Position numbers and translations under genes: made by a program. A DNA stretch of 47,583 bases from Haplomitrium mnioides. Lineage: Eukaryota; Marchantiophyta; Haplomitriopsida; Calobryales. Shown here in pieces: positions 10,305 through 22,160 of this stretch. The stretch is taken from the NCBI GenBank assembly GCA_049999725.1, contig JBNGIS010016894.1, positions 1 to 47,583 of the forward strand, given 5' to 3'. A model generated the notes under the pieces. It had not been told where the DNA came from and ran no database searches. It saw only the letters and a list, made by a program, of their open reading frames with translations. Position 1 is the first letter of the stretch. Each line of letters begins with the position of its first letter.

Positions 10305-11990
10305 ATGCGTGAAATCTCAGAAGAGGACAAAGAGAGACAAAGAAAAGAGAGAGAAGAAAGATTGGAGAGACGAGAGGAGTCTAAGTTGAAGTCTAAAGAA
10401 CCGATAACTGTTGGTAGCGGAAAGGAACCTATAGAGGGGGGAGCTCAACCTTCTGGGTCTCAGTTGCCATTAGCTCAGTTTCAATGGACTAATGTTACTG
10501 CTCCCAGAGGCATTATTGGGTTAACATCATTCCCAAAGTTAAATCTACCTTCTTCTACTTCTACTACTACTTCTTCTTCTTCTAAGAATTCAGCCACACC
10601 TACTAGTATTAAAGGTAGTGGAGCTTCACAACCTAGTGTTGTTTTGAGAATAGGGGTAACACCTGTGACTCTGTTTCCTTCAGTATTAGCTATGGCACAA
10701 CAAGCTCTTGTAGGGGGTTATCGAACGAAGCTGAAATACCAGATCTTCAAAGGGAGATCGAAAGACGATGTGGACACATGGGTCAAAAAGTTTGAAGGCA
10801 TTAGCAGGGCTAATCAGGAAGATTTAGATGCAGATGGGCTAAGACTGGTTGATGCTCTGTTTTCAGGTAAAGCAAGAGAATGGTATGATAATTTCGGAGC
10901 AGGTTTTGGTACATGGGCAGATCTGAGGACAGCCCTTGTGACAGAGTTCAAAGGGGCAGTATATTCAATGAGGATTTTGATCAAGTTGACCTCGATCAAG
11001 AAAAAGAAAAAGGAGGCAGTTCAGAATTACTCTTCAAGATTCAAGACAATGCAGCAGAAGCTGGGCATTGTGAACAGCCCTATGGTGGACCTGGAATGGT
11101 ACCTGAAGGGCTTGTCAAAGAAGGAAGGATGTTATGTACGACAATCATGGGCTACTACTCTGGAGGAAGCTATTTGAGCCTTGGAGACGTACGAGATTGC
11201 AAAACTGGGGGAGAAGTTGAAAGATCCTCAGTCTAGTAGCAGCGAAGAGGAAAGCAAGAAAAAGAAAAAGAAGGGTAAGAAAAAGAAAAATAAAAAGTCT
11301 AAGAAAGTGCAAGAAAGTACTAGTTCAGATTCAGAGGAGGAATTGAGTTCATCTAAAGAGGAGTAATCGTCATCTTCTTCAAACTCATAAGACGAAAGGA
11401 AGAAATTGAGATTGAAGAAAGGAGAGTATAGATTGGGTAAGAAGGACATGAACGAATTGACGAAGAAAATGGAGCAGATGGTGATAAAGCAAGCTGCCAG
11501 CTCCAGGAAAAGAAGGTCCACAACTCTTTTCATAAGTAATGTTTGGTGTACCTGATGTAAGAGAGAGGGTCACATGGAGCAAGAATGTAAATATCCTCCA
11601 CCTAATGTGATGTATGTACAAGCATCGTATTGGGTTGAGGAAGAACCCCAGATGATGGATCCTAGGTTAGTGCAGTACCATGCATATGCAGTAGCCCAGA
11701 GTAGAGGAAGACCAATGGAGAGGGTCCAGTATCAACAAGTGCATAGAACATCATATGCTCCAGCAATTCAGTCGACTATGGTGCCAGTGGTGGCACCAGG
11801 AGCTCAATTAGTATTGATACAGACTGGTAGGAGATTTACAGCATGTTATAACTATGGAGCACCAGATCATTACGCTAGTGCCTGTCCTCATGCAAGGAAG
11901 CCAGTGGGTTATGTACCATTGTGTGGGAATTGTAAGAAATCCGGACATACATAAGTAGAATGTCCAGCCCCTCCTGCGACAAAGACGATG
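10305..11990 (+). pseudogene. Gag of the plus-strand gypsy element
   Basis: One frame runs from the ATG at 10305 through 11990 with five or so stops (for example TGA near 11175, TGA near 11553, TAA near 11952). Residues 1-35 are highly charged (ISEEDKERQRKEREERLERR). Residues about 145-250 form the capsid domain (YQIFKGRSKDDVDTWVKKFE, then AREWYDNF and LRTALVTEF). A lysine/serine-rich linker follows at 11230-11400. Three zinc knuckles come last: 11547-11588 (CT*CKREGHMEQEC), 11844-11885 (CYNYGAPDHYASAC, second Cys changed to Tyr) and 11922-11963 (CGNCKKSGHT*VEC). Gag packages the element RNA. The start is the first ATG in the frame; the true leader may be deleted. Confidence 0.8.
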
Positions 11991-12920
11991 GTAAAGTATG
12001 TAGAGCCACCAACACCTGAACTAGAGGTGAGGATGCTAGTGGAGGAACCAGAAGTGGAAATTCCCTTGCTCAAAGTGAAAACTAGGAGTAAGAGCAAGGA
12101 AAAGAAGAAACAAAGTTGGGGTAAAGTAGTTAGAGAAAACCCTAAGGCAGTAATAGGGGATAAAAATGATACAGAGTACAATAGAAATGATCCTAAGTAT
12201 TTTCAGGATATCTCAGAGGAGGTCTCTAAGGAGTTGCAGAAAGAACTTCAAGAGAAGAGGGACCATGAAAATAGATTGGAAAAACAGAGAGAAAGGGAAG
12301 AGGAGAGAATGAGGAAAGATCCATGTAGGAAAGATGGATCTGGCTTACCTTTCAAGGGAGTAAAAGGTAATGAATTGGAATTGGATTATAACGTGGCTTT
12401 GGATGTACAGAGGATGCCAGCCAATGTGGCAGTGGGGCAAATACTGAGAATGTCTACACCACAGAGGAAAAAGTTAAGGATACTGACCAGCTCAAAGAAG
12501 AGAAGGTATAAATTTCCTAAGATGTCAGTCCCTATGTTGTTTTTGCCAACAAGAACTGTTCAAGAGGAGGTGCCAGAATATGGAGTTCCAAAAGTGGAGA
12601 TTCAAATAAGAGGATGTAACATAACGAATGTACCAATCGATGGTGGATAAGGGGAAAACATTATGGTGCTAGAAACCTTGGAAGCATTGGGATTCAGTCC
12701 CCTGGATAAAACACCTCAAGTGTTAAGATTGGCAGATCATAGAAGACTGAATCCTGTAGGAGTGTTGAGAGGAGCTAAGATTGTGATTGGAGGGAGAGAG
12801 TTTGTTTTGGATTATACAGCCATCAACCTTGAATCAAAATCAACATATCCTATGTTATTGAGAAAGCCTTGGCTGTATCAAGCCAAAGTAATAGAAGATT
12901 GGAGAAAGAGAGAGATTTGA
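11991..12920 (+). pseudogene. Gag-PR linker and retropepsin, gypsy element
   Basis: It is in the same frame as gag. A long charged linker (11991-12540; KTRSKSKEKKKQ, KELQKELQEKRDHENRLEKQ) leads to the protease VPEYGVPKVEIQIRGC, then NVPIDGG, a TAA, and GENIMVLETLEALGF. Plant gypsy proteases often use D-G-G where others have D-T-G, so the active-site loop is recognisable with a stop right after it. The domain ends near YPMLLRKPWLYQAKV. The protease would process Gag and Pol. The frame ends at 12920, and RT lies in another frame from 13327. Confidence 0.75.
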
Positions 12921-13326
12921 TTTGGAACTAAACCCAATGCAACATTATCTTGGGGAGAACCTCCCTATCAAGGAGAAACTCATACAATAGAGGAGTACAC
13001 TTCAGAACAATTTGGAGAGTATGACGGGTCTGTTTCAGAGTCTGAAGAGGAAGCTGATCAGAATCTAGAATTGTGGTTACAGGAGGACAATACGCCAATT
13101 GCACACTTAATGGAAGAATATTGTGAGGAACTGGGTGTTTGTAATCCTACTTTTCCTGGTTGGACTGATGAGGAATTTATTAAATGGAGTTTTGTAGTGA
13201 TGGAAAAGGAGGCGACCTAGATATGTTCGCATATTTGCAGGCAAAAGAGAGAAAGTACCTGAGCTGATTATGGAGCAAGTTATGACGCATAATGTGGTAA
13301 GAGAACAACAATATAGCGCGATATAA

Positions 13327-14850
13327 GTGAGTTCTAAGGATCCTGAAAAGGTGTTATTTCTATGTAATGAAATAGATGAGGAAGAAAGAAAAGTGTATAA
13401 AGCGCTTTTGGCAGAATTTCAAGAGGTGTTTGCTTGGTCTTTCAAAGATTTAAAGGGAATACCTGTGGAACTTTGCGAGCATAGGATTTATTTGGAGGAG
13501 GGAGCTGTGTTTGTTAGACAGAGGTAGTATCGTTTGAATCCCAAATATTCATTGCTAGTGAAGGAAGAATTGGAGAAACTGTTAGCAACAAATTTTATCT
13601 ATGCAACACCTTATAGTGAATGGGTGTCACCAATAGTGATAGTCATGAAGAAGAATAGAAAGATTAGAGCGTGCCAGGATTTTAGAAGATTAAACCAGGT
13701 CACTAAAAAGGATTTTTATCCTTTACCATTCAATGACACTATCCTAGATTAGGTGGTAGGAGCGGAATGTTATACCTTTTTAGATGGGTTTTCTGGTTAT
13801 AACTAGATGAGTATCCATCCTGAAGATAGACCGAAAACTACCTTCACTACAGACTATAGAACATATGCTTATAATATAATGCCTTTTAGGCTATGTAATG
13901 CCCCAACCACTTTTCAAAGAGCAATGACACAAATTTTTAAATCGTATCTGAGGGATTTCATAGAAATATTCTTGGATGACTTTTGTGTATATGGATCAAA
14001 GGAGGATCATCCTAGTCATCTAAGAAAAACTTTTTAGAGATGTAGATAGGGTCAGTTAGGACTACACCATGAGAAGAATTTTATTGCAATGAGTGAAGGA
14101 TTATTGTTGGGGCATAGAGTCTCCAAGGATGGCATTACTATAGATGTGGACAAAGTGAAAATTATAAAGGATGTTAAGAAGCCTACTACAGTAACAGAAG
14201 TGAGAGAGTTTTTGGGAGCTACGGGCTACTATAGAAGGTTCATAGAGAATTACTCCCATATAGCCGCTCCACTTACCGACTTGTTGCAGAAAAACGATGT
14301 ATTTCAGTTGGGAGAGGAGGCTCAGATAGCTTTTGATTTGTTAAAAGAAAAGCTTACTACAGTTCCTGTTCTAAAACCTCCAATTTTGGATAGAAAGTTT
14401 CATGTTTATGTGGATGTCTCTGCTTTTGCAATAGGCAATGTATTGAGTGAGAAGGATGAAGAGAAGAAAGATCATCCTATTTACTATGCGAGTCACAAGT
14501 TGACTGCAGCAGAGAAGAATTATTCGATAGTAAAGAGAGAAGCGTTGGTACTGATATTTTCAGTCAGGAAATTCAGACATTACTTGTTAGGACACCCATT
14601 TGTGTTTCATGTGGATCATAATTCACTGAAATATTTAGTGAATAAACCTGATTTGTTTGGAAGGATAGCAAGATGGATGTTGCTACTCCACGAATTTGAT
14701 TTTGAAGTAGACGTGAGACCAGGAAAGTCACATCAGAATGCAGATTTCCTATCTAGAGTTCCAATACCAACTGAGATAGATGATTTGAATGATAATTTTC
14801 CAGATGAAAATTTATTCCCAATTGAGAAGGAAGGGGAGGAGAACCCCTGG
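13327..14850 (+). pseudogene. Reverse transcriptase and RNase H, gypsy element
   Basis: One frame from 13327 carries RT: ATPYSEWVSPIVIVMKK, ACQDFRRLNQVT, YTFLDGFSGYN, AYNIMPFRLCNAPTTFQRAM, then IEIFLDDFCVYG with the catalytic Asp pair at 13975-13980. After LLGHRVSKDGI comes the thumb (VREFLGATGYYRRFI). The RNase H part has the Asp in FHVYVDVSAFAIG, the Glu in NYSIVKREAL and the Asp in FHVDHNSLKYL. Stops at 13525, 13750, 13804 and 14035 are all TAG. Three of these (13525, 13750, 13804) sit where glutamine is expected. The enzyme copies element RNA into DNA. The domain set is complete, but the stops make this copy inactive. Confidence 0.88.
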
Positions 14851-14861
14851 TATAAAGAGAT

Positions 14862-16097
14862 TTGGTTATATTTAGAAAGTTCTATTTTTCCTTCTGGGTT
14901 GATAAAGAGGAAGAGGCAGTATTTTTCCAGAAGATGGTGCCGTATACAATCTATAAAGAAGTGTTATATAAGAAAGGACATGATGAGATTTTGAGACGTT
15001 GTTTAGGTCATGATGAAGTTAAAAAGGTGATCGCTGCATTGCACAATGATGAGGTAGGTGGACACTATGCCATGCGTAGCACGGTGGAAAAGATTCATGA
15101 AGCAGGGTATTGGTGGCCTACGATGTATAAGGATGTAAAGAGTTATATTCAAAGTTGTGACCCATGTTAGAGAGTGGGGAAACCAACAACAAGCAGCCAT
15201 TGGCTACTTACACCTATCTTACCTTTAGCACCATTTGAGCAATGGGGTATTGATTTTGTAGGACCTATTACACTAGTGTCCAGATACTATAAAATAGATA
15301 TATATTAGTGTGTACAGATTATGCTACCAAATGGGTGGAAGCAAAAGCTACACGTAGAGATGAAGCAGTGGAAGTTGCTAACTTCCTGTTTGAGAACATA
15401 ATCATAAGATTCATTTGTCCTTTAGAGTTGATCAGTGATAGGGGAACTCATTTTCTGAATGAGTTGACTCAACGCCTTACTGACATCTATATGATTAAAC
15501 ACAGGAAAACAACACCTTATAACCCGAAAGTGAATGGACATACTGAAAGAGTTAATGGATTGTTATGTAAGATATTGACAAAGATTTGTTCAGCGTACTC
15601 GTCGGATTGGGACAGGAAGTTGTACTTAGCTTTGTGAGCGTACAGAACAGCGAAGGAAGTTACTACGAAGCAGACTCCATTCTATTTGGTTTATGGTACT
15701 CATTCCTCAATACCAGTGGAACGGGATGTGCTGTCTATTAGGATTGCTGAAGAAGAACGTATGCTAGACGAGGAGAGTTTATTGAAGCGAATGATGGACT
15801 TAGTTAAGCTGGAGGAAGAAAGAGTTCAAGCTCTCGCTGAAATTGAAAAAAGTCCAGATTAAGAGGAAAGAAGGCTATGATTCCAAGCTCAAAAAGGTGA
15901 ATATTTCTGAAGGGGATCTAGTACTTTTGTATGATAGTCGTTATTTTTGGTTCCCAGAGAAACTTCATGTAAGATGGATGGGATCTTATGTGGTTTCAAA
16001 AATTTATGAGAATGGATTGTTGGAGTTAAAGACTTTAACATGGGAAGTGTTAGAAACGAGAGTCAATAGATCAATGGTGAAGCGGTATTATTTGTGA
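14862..16097 (+). pseudogene. Integrase, gypsy element
   Basis: The N-terminal HHCC zinc region (LHNDEVGGH through SYIQSCDPC) ends at a TAG at 15168, where glutamine usually follows. The core has the first Asp in WGIDFVGP (about 15246). After a frameshift near 15300, the second Asp is in LISDRGTHF and the Glu in GHTERVNGLL, with exactly 35 residues between them: the D,D(35)E pattern of retroviral-type integrases. The C-terminal domain (15843-16097) reads ISEGDLVLLYDSRYFWFPEK and LHVRWMGSYVVSKIYENGLL. No chromodomain or PHD finger follows; the frame ends 24 bases before the polypurine tract. Two frameshifts (about 15300 and between 15640 and 15843) and stops disable it. Confidence 0.85.
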
Positions 16098-16120
16098 ACG
16101 CTTGGGAGGACGCTGCGCAA

Positions 16121-16135
16121 TGGAGGAGGGGGCTA
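16121..16135 (+). promoter_or_regulatory. Polypurine tract
   Basis: TGGAGGAGGGGGCTA directly precedes the TGTGAGAG start of the 3' LTR, the expected site of plus-strand DNA priming. Confidence 0.75.
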
Positions 16136-19026
16136 TGTGAGAGCATAGTTCCTGACAAAAGGTTAGAAACGGCTTGAAGGAGTCTCTTCTACGCGGTGGA
16201 GTGAGAGGGAAATGGTAAAGCTTCAAGTTTTGGGCTAATAAGTGTAAAGTTGTCAAAATGTAGAGACCAGAGGGACATTTTGGATGTAGTAGGTCAAGGA
16301 GAGAAGGCTGATCTACAAGGAAGTTGGTCTTTCTTAGTGAAGAAAAAAAATTTAATTTTGTAAAACTAATCTAAGTGTTTAGGGCCAGCCAGCCTTTATC
16401 TATCTATTTCTATTATATGTGTTGATGGACAGCTTGTCCAAGAGCCAGGTGAAGAGTATCCATGGAAGCCACTGCCCTGAACTAGGTCTGTCCACGGGCA
16501 AGAAAGATAAGTGGTGGCCTTACACCCCTGTGGGGATGCCTCTTGAAAGGAAGTAAATGTGGAATGTTTATATAGTGCTTCTAAGTTATTGGGGAGGACT
16601 TATAGGATAAATGGCGAGGCTCTACTGTGATCACCCAAAAGGAAGAGATGATCTGTGATGAACGACTAAACTGTGGCAAATGTGTTGCTAATGAGGAATT
16701 TGATGGGAAGAATTAATCAGTGAAGAAATTGAATCGGCTTGTGGAGAAGAATTCAGAAGATTCGAGTGGTAGATCCTCTTACTGCGATCAAGGGTCTCGG
16801 AAAAATGTTGTGAGCTATAGATTTGTGGGAAATTAAGCTGGAGGAGGAATCCACCTGCGAGATGTAACAAGGAATCGTTACGAAGAATTGATTATGAAGA
16901 ATCACATGTGAGCAGATTTCCTGTAAGCAATCGATGTGCGAATTGCCCTGCGAGTAATTGGGTGTGAAGGAAATATTGCGAGGAAGTGTTTTTAAAATAA
17001 GGATAAACACCCTGCGACCAACGATCTCTTACGAATAATCAACCTGAAAAGAATTCCCTGATGTGACAAATGATCTGACATGAAATAGGATCCCTGCAAA
17101 TGAATTGATGTTAAGTTTTGGAAGTAAAGTTCTGCGAGGAATGGAGAACGAAAATTGGTGTGAATGTCAGTGGTGATGAAGGCCGCAATGAAACTGAATG
17201 AGAAGCTCTGGAAAATAGTTTTGTGAGGAGGCTACTGATGTTGATGAAGGATTCCGTTGTAGTAAGGAAATGTGAAGAATGTCTCTGCGAGGAATCAAAT
17301 TGAAGGTCTGCTGTGAGGTGGAAATCGAACGAGCTGTTGTGCAAACTGTTTGAATCGGAAGGAATTAAATTTTGAAAGGAATAAGTAAGATTTGGAAATG
17401 AACGAAGAAGGTCTGTGGTCCAAAGAAGGCGTTAGAAGTGCGTCTTCCGTTGTGAGATACCCCGGTTAAGGGGGTTCCGATGAGTGTCCGTGTGGGAATC
17501 CGAAGTGGAGATCCTTAAGTAAGCTGGTTCCGAGTGGGGTTCCAAAGTGGGGATCCCTGGTTAGGAAGGTTCCGTTCCGAGTCGTTCGACAGAAGTATAA
17601 TTGGTGAAACAACAATGAAGCGAAGCGGTGATAGATGAAACGATGACTTGTCGGCGTTTTGTACGATAAGGATTGTTGCGAAAAACAGAGCAAGGAGAGA
17701 AGTTTGAAGAGCGAATTGGTGATATATCATGGTTTTAATGTGGAAGACAAATCGAAAGTTTGAAAGTTCAAAAAGTCGAAACAACTACTTGGTGAAATTC
17801 GAAATGTTTGAAATTGAAAGAGAGAGGAAGTGAAGAGTTAGTGAAAGCTCAAAAATTAGCATAAGAACAATTGCTAGTAATTAGTTCTTATGGCGAGAAG
17901 AGTTAGTTTAAGTTAGTGAAAGCAAGTTGTTTAGTTTAAGAGCACACTATGAGTTGCTAGTTCTTATTGGAAACTTAGTGAGGGAAAGTTAGCACGTAGA
18001 GAAGTAGGTTAGTTTGGTTTGGAACTATTATGACTGTTATTGTCAATTGAGCAGGACATGGGGTACAAGCCTGTTGGCAAGTTTCTGTTCTGCTAGTTGT
18101 CTCATTGTACATGTGTGCTTCAAGTAAAGTTTATGAGATTCTTGTCTGTGAGGTCCCTTGCTCTTGGTGGAAATTGCAGATTTAGAAGAAGTAGTTTGAT
18201 GAAGGAACAAGCAAATTGAAGTTAGAGTTGATTGGTGAATGTTTTGCAAGTTTGTAATTGAAGAAATCAATCAGATTGCATTAGAGAAGTGCATGTCAAT
18301 GGGTACCTGAGTGTGTTCTGTTGGTGGGTATGGGTTTTGAAGTTCCAGATTGTGATTTGTGGGAGGTTTAGTGGCAAATCTGTGATTCTCTAGTTAGTGG
18401 ATACTGGTTGGTGGGTTGCAGTAGACCAAAGAGTGCTCAAGATTGTGTGTGCCTAGGGAATATGTGGGCATTTCACAAGCAAACAGAGTAGTGGGTGGTT
18501 GGAGGAATAGCAAGTGGATGTGAGATCAGGAGGGTCGTTCCATAGTTGAGTTCTCAACATCAAGCTCTGGGATATATTGGGTTGGAGTGGTCTGAGTATC
18601 TAGTTTGGGGGAAGTGAGGTGAAGTAATGAAGGTAGGCACTTGAGTATTGGTTTGAGAGTTTCAAGCAAGTTGGGCAACTGGTTGCTTGGGGACTTCTCT
18701 GATATAGCTCAAGTTTAAAATCAGCCTGTGCATCAGCTTTCTTATCCTAGAAATGTTAGTCATACAATTTGAGTAATTCTTGGCTTTTGTTCTATTGTAT
18801 TGAGTAGTAGAAGTGGTTTGTGCGTATGGTTTTGTGGAGAAAGGGTGGTTAGACCTAGAGTGGAGAGAGATCCATCTCTGAACTGATAGAGTGCAATTTC
18901 AGAACTCTATAAAGAACATGGAAAGTTGGTAAAAGTGAATTAAGAGCAGATTTCTATTTAGATCTTGCGTGGTTTGGTCTCTAGGTGTGCTTTTCGGGGC
19001 TGGCGTGCCACTGCTGTGCTACGACA
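16136..19026 (+). repeat. 3' LTR, full length (about 2.9 kb)
   Basis: It starts TGTGAGAGC and ends ACGACA. 16136-17722 pairs with the 5' LTR, and 17730-19026 pairs with the second half of the older solo LTR (19325-20677), which proves that this part belongs to the LTR. TATATA lies at 16569-16574. The U5-like part is long and purine-rich with many GAAGAATT/TGTGAA-type words. No gene is seen in it. Confidence 0.75.
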
Positions 19027-20677
19027 TGGGTATCCGAAGCATTCAAAGTGGAGATCCGTTGTGTCTGTGAGATCCAATATGGGGATCCAAAGTGGGTCAC
19101 CCAATTGAGATGGATCCGAAGTGGGGTGTCTGAGGAATGGAACGGAAGCAAGTTCGAATGTGTCCGTTGGATCGGAAGCGAAAAGGTGATTAGTAAAAAT
19201 GTGATTGGCAAAAAGGTGATTTTTTGTTGTTTTGAGTGAGGATTGGTGCTGAAGAACATGCACAACTTTTGAAGTAAAGTATGATAGGAAAAGCGACAAT
19301 TTATTGCAGATTCGGTGCTGGTAGAGGAAGTCGAATCGAAAGTTCGAAAAGTTTCAACGGACGATCGATGGAATTTGAAAAGTTCAAAAATTAAAATGAA
19401 GGAAAGGAAGAGTTAGTGAAAAGTTTCAGAATTAGTATAAGAACATTTGTTAGTAATTAGTTCTAATAGCAAGCTAAGTTAGTGTAAGTTAGTGTAAGCT
19501 AGTTATTTAGTTTAAGAACGAGTTGTGAGTTGCTAGTTCTTATTGAAAGATTAGTGAGAAAGAGTTAGCTTAGAAGGGAAGTACGTTAGTTTTTTGTTTG
19601 AAGTTTGTGAGCTGTTATGACAGTTACTTATTAGTTAAGCAAGATAGGGGGTACAAGCCTGGTGGCGAGTTCCTATTCTGCTGGTTATCTCATTGTACAT
19701 TTGGTGCTTCAAGTAATAAAGTTCAAGAGATTCTTGTCTGTGAGGTCCCCTCCTCTTGAAAATTGCAGATTCAAAAGGAGCAGCATGAGTAGGGAACAAG
19801 GAATTGAAGTCAGATTTTGGTGGTAAATGTTCTGCAAGTTTTTAGTTTAAGAAATCAGGCAGATTACATTAGAGAAAGGCATGTCATGGGGTACCTGAGT
19901 GTATTCTACTGGTGGATCTTGGTTCTGAATTCCAGATTGTAAATTGTGGTAGATTTGGTGGCAATCAAGTCTACTTTGGGTTCTATTCTATTCTATGTGT
20001 GTATGTGTGTTAGATTGTTAAATCTTTAAAGAGAGAACCTTATATGATTCTCCAATTAGTGGATGCTTGTTAGTGGATTGCAGTAGAGCAAGTATTGCTC
20101 AGAATTGTGTGTGCCTATAGAATAGGTGGGCATTTCACAAGCAAACAAAGTAGTAGGTGGTTGGAAGAACAACAGTTGGATGTGAGATTAGGAGGATCGT
20201 TCCATAACCGATCGTTCCCAAGCTCTGGGGTATATCAGGTTGGAGTGGCATGAGTATCTAGCTTGAGGGAAGTGAAGTGGTGTAATGAAGGTAGGCATTG
20301 GAGTGTTGTTCTAAGAGTTTTAAGCAAGTTGGGGAACTGGTTGCTTGGGAACATTTCTAAAACAGCTCTAGTTTAAAATATGTCTGTACATCAGTTTTCT
20401 TATCCTAGGAATGTCAGTCATGCAATTTGTGTGATTCTTGGCTATTGTTATGATATGTTAATAGGTTAGAAGTGTTTGGTTTGTGTTTTGTGAAGAGAGG
20501 GTTGTCAGACCTAGAGAAGGAGAGCGGTCCATCTCTGAACTAATAGAGCGTAGTTTGAAAGCTCTTTGAAGAATCTGGAAAGTTAGTAAAAACCATTTCT
20601 ATATAGATCTTGCATGGTTTGATCCTTGGTTGTGCTATTCAGGGATGGAGTGCCCACTATTGTTGAATGATAGGACA
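19027..20677 (+). repeat. Solo LTR of the gypsy family, second half
   Basis: It resumes the LTR that broke off at 8661. 19027-19135 carries the GTGGGGATCC/GAAGTGG module and 19325-20677 aligns with 17730-19026, for example at GGGGTACAAGCCTG and GGGCATTTCACAAGCAAAC. It ends AGGACA at 20677, after which minus-strand gag of the host element begins. No coding sequence. Confidence 0.7.
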
Positions 20678-22160
20678 CATGGAAGTAGTCTTCACCAAAT
20701 CTGTCAACTCAAATGACTATGGAAGTCTTACCTGTCAATGAGCATCCCCCTTCTGAGGATCTGACTCCACTAGTGCTCCCCTAGACTCAATAGCCTTGCG
20801 TGCTGCTCTGGTCACCGCCACAGACGCATCAATGTGGGCTCTCTCACACATGAATCCCATACTAGCTAAATCTCCATCAGTTGCATATGAAGTAGAGGCT
20901 TCACCTCCAGAGTTGGGCATCGCTTGTACTGGAGTCATGGCAACTAACTGCTGCACTCCTAGCATCCATAGGATCGACAATAGCCGCTGGAACACCCACC
21001 ACAGCTCTCCCAACTGGTGATGCTCCTATGTCACGAACACTTTGCCCGCCTCTGCCTTGCTCACCTGTGCGAGCTCCTCCTCATTACAGCTCCGGGTGAA
21101 GTGAAAAAACATCTGTCTCTGGTGTGTCCCATGACCTCACAATGGTCACATTGCTGCTAGCCAACTGCACCTACATCTCCAAAACGCACTGCTTGTGGCT
21201 TCTTTGCCTCTAGACATAGCCTCTGCATATGATCTCCACAACAAGTCCAACAACCTAACTTTTGACTTGCATAAGATGGCAAAGTTGTTTGCTCTCCAGC
21301 CTTCTGACCCTTCTGTTGTGCAGACTATGATGTAGATGTAGTTGGAGAGGCAGATTTTGGCGCTTCCTTTTGAAATCTTGCAATGACCACTCTCTCATTC
21401 ACCAAGTTAAGCTCTATACGCTCTGACAATGTAAACACAATGGCAAGAGTGGAATCAGAATCCTTGAGAAAGGTGGCATCTCTCACTCTCCTCCTCAAGT
21501 CCTTATCAAGGATGGAATACCAAAACTATACAGCCTTAGCCTATGTCACTCCATTTGTGACATTGATGAGCCTTCTCATCATGGTGTAAGCTTCTCTCAA
21601 GCTCTCTCTAGTATTGCATTGGAACTCCTGAAGACTCTTTAGCTTATCTATCCTCACGCCTTGGTAATTCTGCCTAAAAAGCTCAAAAAACTCAACCACA
21701 TGGTTAAATACTAGAACCCCTCCACTCTTTGATGCACTGACTAGAACAGGCGTACCAAAAACTTCTCCTGCCCTTGAAGCACCAATGCTATGGCTAGTGC
21801 TACTAGATGATGTTGTATGGGTCGCAGGGTAATAGACACTTGTCCTTCCACCATAGATGATGGAGACATAATTGGGTGACCAATACTGTCTCCACTCCTC
21901 AATCTCAGTCAAATAAACCTACCTAAATTCATGGTAATCATCTATAAGCAGCCCTTCCAAGTGTTGAAACAAACCTTTCCATGCCATGAAAGGTGTAAAG
22001 AGAGCTGAGTTCTGTTTGCATATCACACCAAGTGTCAAACTCCTGCATGAAATCATCTAGATCAATAGTGCTTACTGCACCAAAGAACCTCCTTGGCCTC
22101 ATACATCTCATCCATATCCCAAGACCACGGAGAATGTACCTGAGTGATAGGAAGAGTTGC
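20678..22160 (-). pseudogene. Gag of the methyltransferase-gypsy element
   Basis: On the minus strand, 22160-21913 reads, with frame changes, DLDDFMQEFDTWCDMQTEL and FMAWKGLFQHLEGLLIDDYH. 21912-21541 continues TEIEEWRQYWSPNYVSIIYG, a serine-rich tract, and FQCNTRESLREAYTMMRRLI, the typical plant gypsy capsid C-terminus. Two zinc knuckles follow in the same frame: 21252-21214 (CWTCCGDHMQRLC) and 21150-21109 (CDHCEVMGHTRDRC). They are separated by one stop. A linker at 21013-20735 lies in another frame. Gag would coat and package the RNA. It belongs with the protease at 6800-6465 across the nested insertion; no other gypsy protease or gag lies on this strand. Confidence 0.75.

Larger units (their letters stand above)
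8662..19026 (+). mobile_element. Plus-strand Ty3/gypsy element, nested in the solo LTR
   Basis: LTR starts (TGTGAGAGCATAG) at 8662 and 16136 bracket gag, PR, RT, RNase H and integrase in gypsy order. The right end is set at 19026 (..ACGACA) because the interrupted solo LTR resumes there at the position where it broke off. The solo LTR sequence before 8662 (..GTGTGGGG) and after 19026 (TGGGTATCCGAAG) rejoins to match the equivalent stretch of the young LTR near 10017. Flanking TGGGG/TGGGT is a plausible damaged 5 bp target duplication, offset by one base. The 5' LTR keeps only about 1.59 kb of 2.89 kb. The element is dead: many stops and frameshifts. Confidence 0.8.

Noticed and set aside
11228-11533. 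Minus-strand frame rich in F, L and S over the gag linker
   Set aside because: It is the complement of the lysine/glutamate/serine-rich gag linker; composition explains it.
17730-20677. Apparent 1.3 kb tandem duplication (17730-19026 and 19325-20677)
   Set aside because: Explained by the end of the young 3' LTR lying next to the resumed older solo LTR of the same family.
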